A stretch of 64,000 bases of DNA from Timema cristinae (lineage: Eukaryota; Arthropoda; Insecta; Phasmatodea; Timematidae), in the NCBI GenBank assembly GCA_039000515.1, contig JBCFYV010011164.1:35608021-35672020 (forward strand), in the 5' to 3' direction. Every line of letters starts with the position of its first letter. The first letter of the stretch is position 1. The notes below the pieces were generated by a model. The model saw only the letters and a list, made by a program, of their open reading frames with translations, was not told the origin of the DNA and ran no database searches. Of this stretch, positions 1-9,857 are shown piece by piece. The position numbers and the translations under genes are program-made.

Positions 1-439
1 ATTTTTTTCAAAAATTAGATGCCACTAAAAACTATATGAAGCAGTCTTTCACTAGCGATTTTTTTAAATCGAATGCCCTTAGAACATATTTGAAATGTCC
101 CCAACTGGATTTTTTTTGTTAAATATACGTCTCGGGAACTTGTGGTCTTCCATGAACACAGTTTTGAAAACTAAGCTTTTCTAAGATAATTGGATTAGTC
201 CTCGCTATTGGTTTTTTTTAATATCGTATGCATATTGAAACTATTAGGAGTGGTACTTCCTTGGCAAAGTTTTGAAAAGTGAATGCTTATATTAAGTTAT
301 TTGAAGTTTTATACAAGGTCATCTTTAAGCTTCATATTAAAAACTTCGGAAAATTTCGAGGGGATTTGAGCTCCCTACACCCCCTCCCTATACCCATAGC
401 TTAGGAAGATATTTGGCCCAAGATTTGATGAAGATACTG
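1..439. other. Unannotated AT-rich DNA
   Basis: No open frame, repeat unit or RNA-like structure was recognised. The C-rich patch near 360-400 has no match I can name. Confidence 0.4.
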
Positions 440-975
440 GGGGGTTGAGGAAATTACATAATGATGAGTTCCATACTAACATAAAACCTTTTTAGAATAA
501 TCAAATATCATATTGTAACGTGGGGGCGCACGTGACCTGGGAGGGTCACAGGCCGTTCACACGTGAAAGTGCGAACCACGAGTTCTTTTAGAGATATTGG
601 GGTAGGCTGCCGACCAAACACGAATAAAAATGCCCACGGAATATTCAAGGTTATGATTATTAAAATTACCACTTACATACACACTCTAATTAACTGTATA
701 TCTAAATTAATTATAACTAAACAAGTAATTAAGTAAAATAAAAATAAACTTAAACAAGTCTGTAACTTAATTAAACTAATAAAGTACAGAGATATAAGTA
801 AATTAAATAAATAAATTGACAACTCTAAAACACCTAATAACTATTCAAATATTTAAATACAGTCACAAAAATGTTCATTAACACAGTAACAATAAATGTC
901 TACATCACCCGTGTACTTAGTCAAACACTTGTCCCGCACACGATACACTGCGATGACCCGCGATACACAAACACC

Positions 976-1147
976 GGTCCACACACTGGACACGCTGGTC
1001 CACACACTGGACACGCCGGTCCACACACACTGGACACGCCGGTCCACACACTGGACACGCAGGTCCACACACTCTGGACACGCAGGTCCACACACTGGAC
1101 ACGCAGGTCCACACACTGGACACGCTGGTCCACTCCCAGTCCCACTG
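976..1147. repeat. 21-bp minisatellite, about 8 copies, inside the LTR U3
   Basis: The unit GGTCCACACACTGGACACGC plus one variable base repeats at 976, 997, 1018, 1041, 1062, 1085, 1106 and 1127. Two copies are 23 bp because of an extra dinucleotide. Each unit contains the inverted repeat GTCCA-CACAC-TGGAC, a potential 5-bp stem. The array ends about 50 bp before the LTR TATA box. Open frames read through it on both strands are repeat artefacts. Confidence 0.92.
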
Positions 1148-1195
1148 GTTGAGAGCCAAGACTGAATAACTCTGCACGGCTATCGCTGAGCTTGT

Positions 1196-1203
1196 TTATA
1201 TAG
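1196..1203 (+). promoter_or_regulatory. TATA-like box of the solo LTR
   Basis: TATATAGG lies just downstream of the minisatellite and about 60 bp upstream of AATAAA, the spacing expected of a U3/R arrangement. There is no direct proof of transcription. Confidence 0.5.
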
Positions 1204-1257
1204 GGGTGATGACAGCTAAGGGTCTGGAATCCTCCATTTCTAAAGTTAAGAGTCCAG

Positions 1258-1263
1258 AATAAA
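1258..1263 (+). terminator. LTR polyadenylation signal AATAAA
   Basis: A canonical hexamer downstream of the LTR TATA-like box. It is the only such hexamer in a suitable position within the LTR. Confidence 0.45.
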
Positions 1264-1607
1264 AAGAATCCCGACTCTTCCAGACGTGTCTCCGTCCTCC
1301 CCCCGCACCTCCCTGGCCCCTATAATCCCCAAGTCAAGTGAGAAGGTCACTACCTACCTGCTAGACAAGGAGGGAGACAGAGAGAACAAGGAGCGCAGCC
1401 AGGGTAAACAATGAGAGCACGCTGGTCCCACTGTTAAGCACTAATCTTGTTACAATATATTACCATGGGATAGACATGAAATGAAAATGAAAGAATCTAG
1501 AACTATGTTAATGTTATTGACAGGCTAACCCAATGGGAAGAGACCATTGGGAAGATATAGACGCTGATGGGAGGATATTATTTGAATCGACCTGAAAGAA
1601 ATAGGGT

Positions 1608-1805
1608 GTAACGAGGTGAACTGGATATAACTAGCTCAAGATAGGAATTGGATGTAATGAGGTGGACTGGATAGGACTAGTTTAAGATAGGGATAGGTGT
1701 AATGAGGTGGGATGTAATTAGGTGGACTGGATATAACTAGCTCAAGATAGGAATAGGCTGTAATGAGGTGGATTGGATACAGCTAGCTCAAGATGGGGAT
1801 AGGTA
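1608..1805 (+). repeat. 46-bp tandem repeat derived from LINE coding sequence
   Basis: Units start at 1608, 1654, 1714 and 1760 (46, 45, 46 and 46 bp), with a 15-bp partial unit at 1699. The unit begins GTAATGAGGTGGACTGGATA and encodes the LINE C-terminal segment GCNEV-W-I followed by LAQDRN. The length is not a multiple of three, so the array shifts frame at every copy and must have expanded in a non-coding element. Confidence 0.85.
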
Positions 1806-1873
1806 GCGTACTTTTGTGAGTGCGTCAATAAGCTTTCGAGTTCCTAATGTCATGGAGTAAGTAAGCTATGTAA

Positions 1874-2616
1874 GGGCCGGTCTTATAACTCATGGATAAA
1901 TATTAATCTGGCAGATAAATATTTGTATCTAGTCGATAAGATTTTATCTGCAATATAAAATGTATTTATCCATCACATTTTTATCGCGAGGTTTAAGTAT
2001 CTGATAACTTTTATCTGAAAGTTAAAATTGGCGTTACCATAGTGACGCGTTGTTTTTTTACGAGGTTTCACCTATCAGCATCTGTTTTTAGGTTAAAATC
2101 TTGATTCACGTGTTTAGTAAAATTAGAACATTTAAGTCACACGCTTATAAAATAAAACTGACAAAGCTATTTGTATAGTTATAGTTATATGAGAACAAAT
2201 TATTTTAATGTGAGTACAATAAATGACATTTTGTAAATATTGTACCAAACTATTCACCACATTTCGGCAGATACCGAAATTATTTCTTTCATGACATCTT
2301 AGCTTCCTCGCCCACGTGACGCTATGTGTTTCCTCTCACTCGTTTAGCCGCCATTATTTATAAAAGGTTGAGCGTTGTAGGCCACTAGCCAGGTTGTAGC
2401 GATAGCAACAGGGCCCATACGCATGCGCGCACCAGTAAAAACAGTACCAACCCTGTACTTTATGAATATAAATATGTTTATTCTACAAATAGATATCCAG
2501 CAGATAAATTCCGTTCATAATACGCGTAAAATATTAAAGAAGTTTATAGTCTTTATCTGGTCGCTAACTTTAACCTCGCGATAGCAATATTTATCCTGTA
2601 CTCATAAGACCGGCCC
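1874..2616. mobile_element. TIR DNA element, about 743 bp, non-autonomous
   Basis: The left end GGGCCGGTCTTATAACTCAT matches the reverse complement of the right end (GGGCCGGTCTTATGAGTACA) for at least 13 bp, followed on both sides by GGATAAATATT. An inner block ATCGCGAGGTTTAAG (left, about 1984) and ATCGCGAGGTTAAAG (right) extends the inverted match. GATAAAT/ATTTATC-type motifs recur subterminally. There is no transposase. Sequence resembling the LINE AAGTAAGT tail flanks both sides, so it landed in that tail. The target duplication is not clear; a PIF/Harbinger-type element is possible but unproven. Confidence 0.75.
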
Positions 2617-2639
2617 CAAGTAAGTAGCCTGAATACACC

Positions 2640-3130
2640 AATTCCAAAGTGCTCTTGAAAGCCAACATCTACCCTACACGATAAAAACAAAAAAAATACG
2701 AAAAACTCCAAAACGTATCGCTCCTGTGGGCTACAAATACAATCTTCAAGGTAGGACTAGGAATATCATACAAATTCATTCCATGTCCCATATAGACAAA
2801 AAAAAAAAACAGTAAAGCAGTGAAAGCTGGAAACGTTATCAACCGGAGTTCATTGGTTCACACTCGTGGATGTCTGAAATGAGTGATAGTTTCTAACATC
2901 CACCGATGATTTCCGGAAAACGTAAAGTGCATCCTGTGTATATTGGAAACAACATTACAGTAACGATTTTACTTCACTGCCGTTACCTGGAAACTAATAA
3001 TTAAACCGTAAAACCAAATGAGCCATTATAGATAAGTTGAAAATAATTACAAATAATAACACCACAAATAAGTTATCATTACACCCTTACAAAAAAAAAC
3101 AAAAAGGTTTTACCACCACAATTTAAAGTT
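2640..3130. other. Unannotated AT-rich DNA
   Basis: Poly-A tracts and unique-looking sequence. No coding or repeat signature is recognised. Confidence 0.35.
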
Positions 3131-3132
3131 AT

Positions 3133-3160
3133 TTAGGTTATGTTAGGTTAGGTTAGGTTA
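3133..3160. repeat. Short interstitial TTAGG-type repeat
   Basis: About five TTAGG/TTATG units in a row. TTAGG is the telomere unit of most arthropods; here it is an interstitial run with no subtelomeric context. Confidence 0.7.
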
Positions 3161-3317
3161 GACTACTACACAATTCATTCTCAAAAGAAAAAAAAAACAC
3201 GGCACAATACACAGCACAAATACATGTGGTTTCTGTTGTACAGATAGATGCGCAGTGCACTCTTCCTTTATTTCCAACATACACAGTCATAACCTCACGA
3301 TTACTGGTATTCGCCAT
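3153..3317 (-). CDS. Possible small first exon or chance ORF
   Basis: A minus-strand ATG at 3317 sits in the context AACATGGCG and opens 54 codons, with a possible donor-like GAG-GTTATG after eight codons. The N-terminus reads MANTSNREVMTVYVGN. AACATGGCG is a strong initiator context, but there is no domain, no supporting second exon, and the 3' part runs into a poly-A/T stretch. It may be a promoter-proximal exon or chance; I favour neither strongly. Confidence 0.15.
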   Translation of the reverse strand: MANTSNREVMTVYVGNKGRVHCASICTTETTCICAVYCAVFFFSFENELCSSLT

Positions 3318-3983
3318 GTTGGATCTTTCGATTACTGATATACACCGGTGGAAGACGGAAAGAGGAAGTGAATTTCCGACACCCACCAGTGTGAAATCCC
3401 AGAAATCGCGGTCGATCACTGGCGGTCTTCACGTTTCCAACTTTCATGGTAAAATATATATAAACATTTAAACGTTTTTGAGTAAGCCCTCCCCAAATTC
3501 TAGGTGAAAACTTAGAAAAAATAAAAACACCCATAAAAAATATAGATTTAATCATATAGAAAAATGGTAATGGGGTGGTAGTGGGTGTGGGGTAGAGGGG
3601 GGATTCCAAGTCAGGGGTGGGGGAAGACTGACAAAATTTATATATAGGCCTATCACTATAGGTTATATATTAATACATAGGCCTTTCGGAGACAGTTTTT
3701 GTTCTAATTTGGTCATATTGTGTAATTGTAATTCACCGTGAACGCAGTTTAATGCTTCCCTTGAAATGGCTGGAGGAAGTTTAGACGCCGTCCTAGCACG
3801 ATAGACACAATCTCAGCCAGAGTCGAATGTTTTGAGTGTTCTCTGTGTGTCACACAACAAACATCTGATTTCACGGCTGACGTGCTGCCTGCCACCATGG
3901 GGTGGAGTTACTAGAAGAAGGCCACGCCCCTATTTCCCCTTTCACCATTGATGCCGGGTCGATAAAAAACCTATAGTTGCCAA

Positions 3984-4003
3984 AGCTGCCGCTAGATGGT
4001 AGC
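3984..4003 (-). promoter_or_regulatory. CTCF-like motif
   Basis: GCTGCCGCTAGATGGTAGCC reads on the minus strand as a core resembling CCATCTAGCGGC, close to the insect CTCF consensus as I remember it. It sits in a GC-richer stretch (3770-4030) with no recognised gene. This is a motif match only. Confidence 0.3.
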
Positions 4004-5049
4004 CACACCGGGAGAAATGGGAGATGTTCCAAACTTCATTCATAGATGGCTCGCTTGTTGATATGCCTGTATTGAAGTTTTATTTACGCGGGAAATTTTA
4101 ATGGAAATTTATCAAACATTTTGGTGAGTAAAATTTTACGAACTATTTTAATAAACAATAAAGTTTCTGACACAGCATTTGACTCCCAAATTTTTGACAC
4201 TCAATATGAAACATGATATTTGTATATTGATAAATATTTACTTTAAAATTATGACCAAAATGGCCCTAATTATTTATAGAAAACTTAAGTATTTACTATC
4301 AATAATAAATACTATGTCAAAACTTGAATTAGGAAATTTTCATAGACAGTATTAGTAGTAATTAAATAAATAGCTTTATTGATTTTCAATAACGTTCAAT
4401 TAATTAAATTAATATGTATCATTGTTGTACGTTTTTAAAGCTACAATCGCTTAACTAAAGGGTATCCAATATTATATTCACTTAAAACGTAGGCGGATAA
4501 GTTTAATGAGATGTTAGTTTCATTGGCGTGCTGTACAATAGTGAATATATGCTACCATTTTTCAGACGGTAATCAAACTAAAAGCCCTCAATTTAGATGG
4601 TAAGGAATAAAACCATAACCACTTTTGTTATATTTTGGATAACACATAATTTAAAATATTTAGATAGCATTAAATTGCTTTTCTGTGGGAATTTGTGATA
4701 TGGTTTTGGGTATTGATTAAGAAAACACCAACAACTTTATCTTAGTTCCAGAGGTGTAAATACATTGGAAAAGAAATACAATTTATATATTTACTAAAAA
4801 CATTGACTAAAAACAACAATGTGGACATAAATTAATTAAGATCACAAATACATCAAAGCAAAGGATTTAAATGCATTAGTTTTTAAACATATGCAATATA
4901 TAGGAGCTAACAAATCGTATTTTAGTAATGTGATAAATTAAAAGAAATACCTTAACAAATATTAATGAAATAATTTCGAAACATCGTAGGTAAGTTTAAG
5001 GTCAGTTTTAAGATATTTTTAGGGGTCAACAAGCTTAATTAATTATTTC
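4004..5049. other. Unannotated AT-rich DNA
   Basis: Very AT-rich with short poly-A/T runs. No coding signal or repeat family is recognised. Confidence 0.35.
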
Positions 5050-5150
5050 TGCAGCCCAACCCTGGTGATCACGTAGTCTACGACACTAGACTCACACTAA
5101 AGGAGGTCAGCATTGACTAGGTTGGAGTTTAAATCTTGATCATATTCCCT
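5050..5150 (+). repeat. Degraded tRNA-like SINE head
   Basis: A decayed A-box-like stretch (TGGTGATCACGTAGTCTACG) is followed by a B-box-like GAGTTTAAATC at SINE-like spacing. The tail is missing. Confidence 0.35.
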
Positions 5151-6568
5151 AAAGATGGTTTTCGACATGTAACTTATCAATATATATATATTTGTTCCAT
5201 TCTTTTTACACGTTAGTGTAGATACAACCCGTGCCTTCCTTGTACCTTAACTTAAATTAAGTATTTAATAAACCTGACTTTTATCGTATTTATTAAAATA
5301 AAATACCCATTCCGTGCATTTAGAGTAGTTTCAGAGCTGAATCACTGTGTGCTTAAAAATAGGACTACGAATTAGCCAATTGAACTTATAGTCCACCATA
5401 AAATGAAAAACTAACTAAACTAAACTGTGTTGTAGGACATGTAGCGCCTAATCCATCCATTAGAGGGTAAAAAATAAATAATCTTACGGTACTTTTCCCT
5501 GTCTAGTCCGACGGTGTCACGATGACCCCTTTTCTTGGGACCTCTGGGGTTTAGTTACAGAAACAAATGCACCTCCCTATGTCGAAAAAATATTGCTATC
5601 ATAATGTAGGGAAAGTATATACATAAAATACAGTACATTTTTATCATACCTTGGGAAGGTGATGCTGTACAATGCAAAAATTAAAAGATAACTCAAATAA
5701 ACAATAAGAATGTAATTATTTAATAGTAATTATAGTTTTCTTCAAAATTCCCACCTATAGCATGCCTTCTAATTATAATATTATAATTGTATTTAGAATA
5801 ATAAAATAGTTAAATAGAATTAAATATTCGTGTTTACTAATGTAAGCATATATAAAAAAAATTCAATGTTTAATAAATGCATTTTTTAAAATCTGAAATA
5901 TACAAGTAATAAAAGGAATTCAAAAGTAAAAATTGTTGTGCATTCACTCTAATTGTTTTTTAATGTTGACAAATTTATGTTTTTAGTAAAATACTAACAC
6001 AACTTTATATAATATGTTTATAAACAATATCTTCTGCTAATATTTGAGGATCTTTCCTTTAATAATCTAGTTCAAGATTAATGCCTTCATCTGACAAAAT
6101 GTAACTAGTGGCTGATACAATATTCAGGTCTCACCAAAGCTGAAACGTTCAGCTCTCAAAGTGAAAAATATTAGGCTAAGATATGTTTACAAATTATGTC
6201 CTTTATATAGTATAGATTTCCACAAATTGTATGTTAAAATATCACTTGAGGACTAAGCCTCCTTTTGAAAATACTATACATTTTCTGAACGAGAATTTCT
6301 CCTATATTTGAGGGTTTTAAAACATTTTACTTGGGATCACTTCCTAGTCATGTTTCAAGAAAACATCATAGAGACAAATTTATTTTTAAAATATTCTAAA
6401 TTCACATTTCAATATTGTTCCATTTAGGCATAGACCTGCAAAGGAACTGCTTTGGAAAACTCACAATAATTAATATTAAAATTAATAAAATTTAACAACA
6501 TTGTATAATACACCAGATAAGTACAAAGAAACAGAAATATTAACAATACAATATAATTCATAAAGATT
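5151..6568. other. Unannotated AT-rich DNA
   Basis: No coding signal recognised. The 63-codon minus-strand frame at 6424-6615 is AT-driven and overlaps a palindrome. Confidence 0.35.
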
Positions 6569-6747
6569 GTAAGATGTAGTCCTAAAAGAGACGGATTTAT
6601 TCGCGGCCATTTCAATGTATAGGCCTATATTATATAGTATATGAAATTTATAATCTTAATGTTCTATGATTATAAACGTCATATACTGTATAATATATAC
6701 ATTGAAATGGCCGCGAATAATTAGTTTCTTTTAGGACCACATCTTAC
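6569..6747. repeat. 179-bp near-perfect palindrome (inverted duplication)
   Basis: The left arm (about 6569-6655) and right arm (about 6667-6747) are inverted copies with a roughly 10-bp centre. Both include the core TTCGCGGCCATTTCAATGTA. The outer edges of both arms carry the SINE-A 3' tip (TAAGATG...), so the duplication includes the end of the neighbouring SINE. The left arm has a small GGCCTAT insertion. Confidence 0.85.
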
Positions 6748-6957
6748 TACCTGCACTAATGGTTTAGGGATTGGGAAGGTCTAATTGAAAGAAAGTGCAC
6801 CCACGTTTGCATGGAAGGGGAGTAGAAAATTATTTAGGAAAACCACCCTCAATGTACCTAACCGGGATTGAACCTCGATCTTCCAGTCTTCAGCAATCTA
6901 TAGTCTACTAGTCTAACACGAGAATAGCCTCTCGGTCAACAAGGCGGCTCAGTTCTT
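6733..6957 (-). repeat. SINE-A copy
   Basis: The left edge starts with the tail sequence ACCACATCTTACTACC. The body GTGGAAAAC/AACCACCCTCA-type block follows, then the B-box-like GGGATTGAACCTCGATC and the A-box region. The tail lacks its central CCCGTTCGGG segment. The tail tip is shared with the adjacent palindrome. Confidence 0.75.
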
Positions 6958-7554
6958 GATATAACATTAAACTTAGTTCACCCGACTATCTTCAAGGTCC
7001 AGAAAACGACATCATCACTTCCTGGAAAATATTCAATATTTATTATAATAACTTATATTTGTCATAGTTACGAAAAGGACCAACAAAATCGATCGCTTCT
7101 TTTTTCTTTATCCAAATATTCGGCCATTATATTTCATTCAAAGATGATGTAACTAAACATAATCAGAATTTATAGAGATTAAGTAAATAAATGCTTTACG
7201 ATATAGACCCTAATATGTTTAAAAAAAATTAAGGAAACGTTAACAGAAACAACACCTCAACAACAGAAGGATATTGATTACCTTTATTAGTAGCCTTTTG
7301 GTTTTTATTTACAAAGGTTTTGGGACCTTAGACAATACAATGACCATTCTTCCTTACTCACCCCCCCCCCTTCCCCCTTACCTATCTGCCACGCCTGCCT
7401 TGAAACCCTCTCTATCGGTTAATTAATTTGTTTCTTTGAATAAAAATCAGTCAGTCAAGAAGCGTTACCGTAAATATGGTTCTGTCACTTGACAATCAAG
7501 TGGTTTTTTTTTTATCGGAACAGCTGTTTAGTAGTGCAGGTGTAACAGTTGAGA

Positions 7555-8115
7555 AATTAGTTGGTCAACATTTTTCCTAATACTGACGCACCAGAATGTA
7601 ATGCAGTGTGGTGGTTAAATGATAAATTTTGTAAAATTGTATTAGTGGAGAACGTGCTGAAATCAGGCAAGTTTGGAGAGCTAACAAAGGGAAAATCAAT
7701 GATATTACGGATCATATTATGAAAAGTCCAATGAAATAGGCCTATGTTTGTAATGTATCACAGCAAGCACGGTTGTAGTAGGTCCACAGTAGTCCATGCA
7801 GGGTGCTGAAGAAGGACTTGCATCTCAACCCTTACAAGTTCAGATCAGTACATGAACTGAAAGAAAGATACCACGCTGGTCGTGCTGATTAATATTATTG
7901 CCAATTGTTCAGAGACTTATTACTGTAATCATACGGTGAGGTTATTCTGCACGTCACAATTTTTTTTTTCACTCAGGTGTTCTTTCATTGATCCGGTCAC
8001 ATGAACACCCAAAACAGCCACACTTATCATCAAATGATCTGCATAAGATAAACAAAACACCATTAGATAATCAGAAAATTGGTGCATACGTTATGTTCTC
8101 AAGGCCCGAAGCCAG
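7555..8115 (+). pseudogene. Mariner-superfamily transposase remnant
   Basis: Fragments in different frames reproduce the order of an arthropod Tc1/mariner-type transposase. They are SGERAEIRQVWRANKGKIND and ITDHIMKSPMK (helix-turn-helix region), RVLKKDLHLNPYKFRSVHEL with LKERYHAGRAD and LFRDLL near 7798-7925, then HMNTQNS near 7998, and KINKTPLDNQKIGAYVMFSR near 8045-8105. The family normally carries a DDE/D triad. The first acidic block, expected before the HMNTQNS motif, is not recognisable in any frame, and everything after the SR motif (second and third catalytic residues) is missing. Several frameshifts and stops separate the pieces. TIRs were not found. It is an old, dead, 3'-truncated copy. 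Confidence 0.8.
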
Positions 8116-8135
8116 CTAATTCACGAATTAGCTGG
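8112..8135. other. Perfect short hairpin
   Basis: CCAGCTAATTC and GAATTAGCTGG form an 11-bp perfect stem around AC. It lies just past the mariner remnant. The function is unknown. Confidence 0.6.
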
Positions 8136-8190
8136 ATTCTTCGCACATTAGGCAGCTGATCCATCCAAATCGCGAAAAGTAATTATTTAT

Positions 8191-8212
8191 GGGGGGGGGG
8201 GGGGGGGGGGGG
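8191..8212. repeat. Poly-G tract (22 G)
   Basis: An uninterrupted run of 22 G in an otherwise AT-rich region. Confidence 0.95.
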
Positions 8213-8922
8213 TTGAATTGGCATTCTGGCAAGTCGAAGCGCAAATTTACCACGACAGACTGTAATAAATAAAACGCTAGCCTGATAAGAAATGTCTATA
8301 CGCCATCATAAGGGTGATATTATTTTATAAATTAAAAGTTCTGGTATTTCTTTTTTATAGTATTTTATTTTAATTTTAAATGAATGAACTATTTACTTTT
8401 AACTAGATATCACACGCATTTTATATTTGATAAAAGCCCGACTATTGCGTTAAATGAATCTTAGCTATACGTGTTCTTGTCGAGAAGGAAGGATCACCAG
8501 CAGTGAGGAGATGTGTGCATTTCAAGGGTATATCAAGCGACATTTCCTTCTCGAAGCTTCCTAAAAGAAAAGGGGTGAGGTCATCAAGGTGCGTCTCTTT
8601 CCACGAAAAGTGCGCTGTCTTTTTAAATAGAGACGTAGAAGGATTTCACCACACCTTACAACTCGACAGTTCTACACAAATAAATCTTACTGCCCGCTCG
8701 AATATTAAATATCGTAGTTTTGAATATAGATTTAAATAATAACATATTGATATGTATAATTTCTTATCATTACAAGACTGACCAATGCCCGAAAATATTT
8801 CAGGTAGGGTTGCTACGTGGACCGTACGGGAACTGGACCCCCCCCCCCCCCCAAGGCCCTGCTCCACCTCTTCCATCACCCTTCCACCCTCATTCTGTCT
8901 CAACTACCTTTGACGGGAAGTA
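8213..8922. other. No recognised gene; C15 tract and weak ORF
   Basis: The plus-strand frame 8503-8739 (78 codons) has no recognisable domain and is probably chance. An inverted pair CGAGAAGGAAGG / CCTTCTCG lies at about 8480-8560. A C15 run is at 8838-8852. Confidence 0.35.
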
Positions 8923-9150
8923 CAGTAGCCCCATGGCTTCTTTGGTGCTGACTGACAGCTCACAGCCGACTTCAGACAGTCAACATTTAGGTATATACCT
9001 AAATTTTTACTGTTAGAAGTGACAGCTGCTAAACACATGTTTTTGCAGATCATATGGTTCGGCGTAGGAATACATAATTTGGTCTGGTAACTTTTCAAAG
9101 CCGCCAGCTGTGAGCTGTCAGTCAGCACCAAAGAAGCCATGAGGCTACTG
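8923..9150. mobile_element. MITE, 228 bp, mariner-like with 44-bp TIRs
   Basis: TIRs at 8923-8966 and 9107-9150 match over 44 bp with a single difference (CAGTAGCCCCATGG... against CAGTAGCCTCATGG...). TA dinucleotides flank both ends (8921-8922 and 9151-9152), the Tc1/mariner target pattern. There is no coding capacity; frames read across it are artefacts. The highly similar arms suggest it is younger than most elements here. Confidence 0.88.
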
Positions 9151-9152
9151 TA

Positions 9153-9857
9153 ACTGAAACTAATATTGTAAAGGTGGTAAAATATAAAGTAGACGGTAGA
9201 GTGTAGGCTACTAGACAATAAATAACTGAAACAATTAATTTGATGTCAATTCCGGATGGATACATATAATTAAGAGCAGCCTCATCAAGTCAATCTTTAA
9301 CTGGAGGTCAAGGATTTTCAAGATGCTTCTGCAAAATAAAATGTTCAAAAAGCCAATCAAAAATCATTGATCTTTTCTCTCATCGACTTCTATTCCACCT
9401 TAAAGACCTAGAGTCAAAAGAGAAATATGTTGAAAAATTACAACCCTTGCCAAACATATTTACGCTAAAGCTAATAGTGATGGGATAGTAATAATTCTTA
9501 TAATAGCTGACAACACACAATAGAATAATAATGTAGTGATTAAAAAAGTGACCTTGAAATAATATATAACTTAAGATTAATTAACAGGAAGATTAAACCA
9601 AGGTTCACTATAATAAGCCTGTTACTATTTAGTCCCTCTACACGTTTGCGAAATATAATTTATTCCTACTACTAAAATGTTATATGGATGTATTTATTTT
9701 CATTGAACCATCTTATTTAATCACGGGATTATATAGGATTAATTAAATATCTTTGTGTTACATTTTAAAAATAACATTTTGTTTTATTGATTTGAATCAG
9801 GAGGTCAAACCAAATTTTTATCAATTCAAGTTTTTTCCTGTTCTCTAACCAAACATT
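9153..9857. other. Unannotated AT-rich DNA
   Basis: No coding or repeat signature recognised. Confidence 0.35.

Larger units (their letters stand above)
514..1454 (+). mobile_element. Solo LTR (941 bp) of an LTR retrotransposon
   Basis: The segment begins TGTAAC and ends GTTACA, a 6-bp inverted terminus of the TG...CA type. It is flanked on both sides by ATAT (510-513 and 1455-1458), a 4-bp target duplication of Ty3/gypsy-like size. It interrupts the LINE reading frame between RIIK and the stretch before KESRTM, so it inserted after the LINE. A TATA-like TTTATATAGGG is at about 1195-1205 and AATAAA at 1258-1263, consistent with U3 promoter and polyadenylation signals. No internal gag-pol and no second LTR are present, so it is a recombination remnant. 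The orientation follows from the TATA-before-AATAAA order. The family is not identified. Confidence 0.8.
440..1870 (+). pseudogene. 5'-truncated LINE ORF2 C-terminal fragment, split by a solo LTR
   Basis: This is the C-terminal end of a non-LTR retrotransposon reverse-transcriptase protein, in two pieces (about 440-509 and 1459-1870). Visible motifs in order are RKLHNDEFH, RIIK, then after the LTR KESRTM, NGKRPLGRYRR, DLKEIGCNEVNWI, LAQDRN and RTFVSASISFRVPNV. From memory these match the arthropod LINE C-terminus with the pattern W-R-x-L-H-N-E/D-E-L, then G-K-R-P-L-G-R-P-R, then W-R-A, then L-R-V-P. The frame holds several stops and shifts, so it is dead. It lacks the RT domain and is 5'-truncated, as usual for LINE copies. 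The 3' tail is an AAGT-type repeat near 1855-1872. A 46-bp part of its own coding sequence is tandemly amplified at 1608-1805. The clade is uncertain. A second copy of the same family lies on the other strand near 31.3-31.7 kb. Confidence 0.85.

Noticed and set aside
853..1177. Overlapping frames of 74-93 codons on both strands
   Set aside because: They are all translations of the 21-bp minisatellite; the repeating peptides follow the DNA unit, and several frames are open at once.
3133..3160. Telomere
   Set aside because: Only about five units, interstitial and not at a sequence end.
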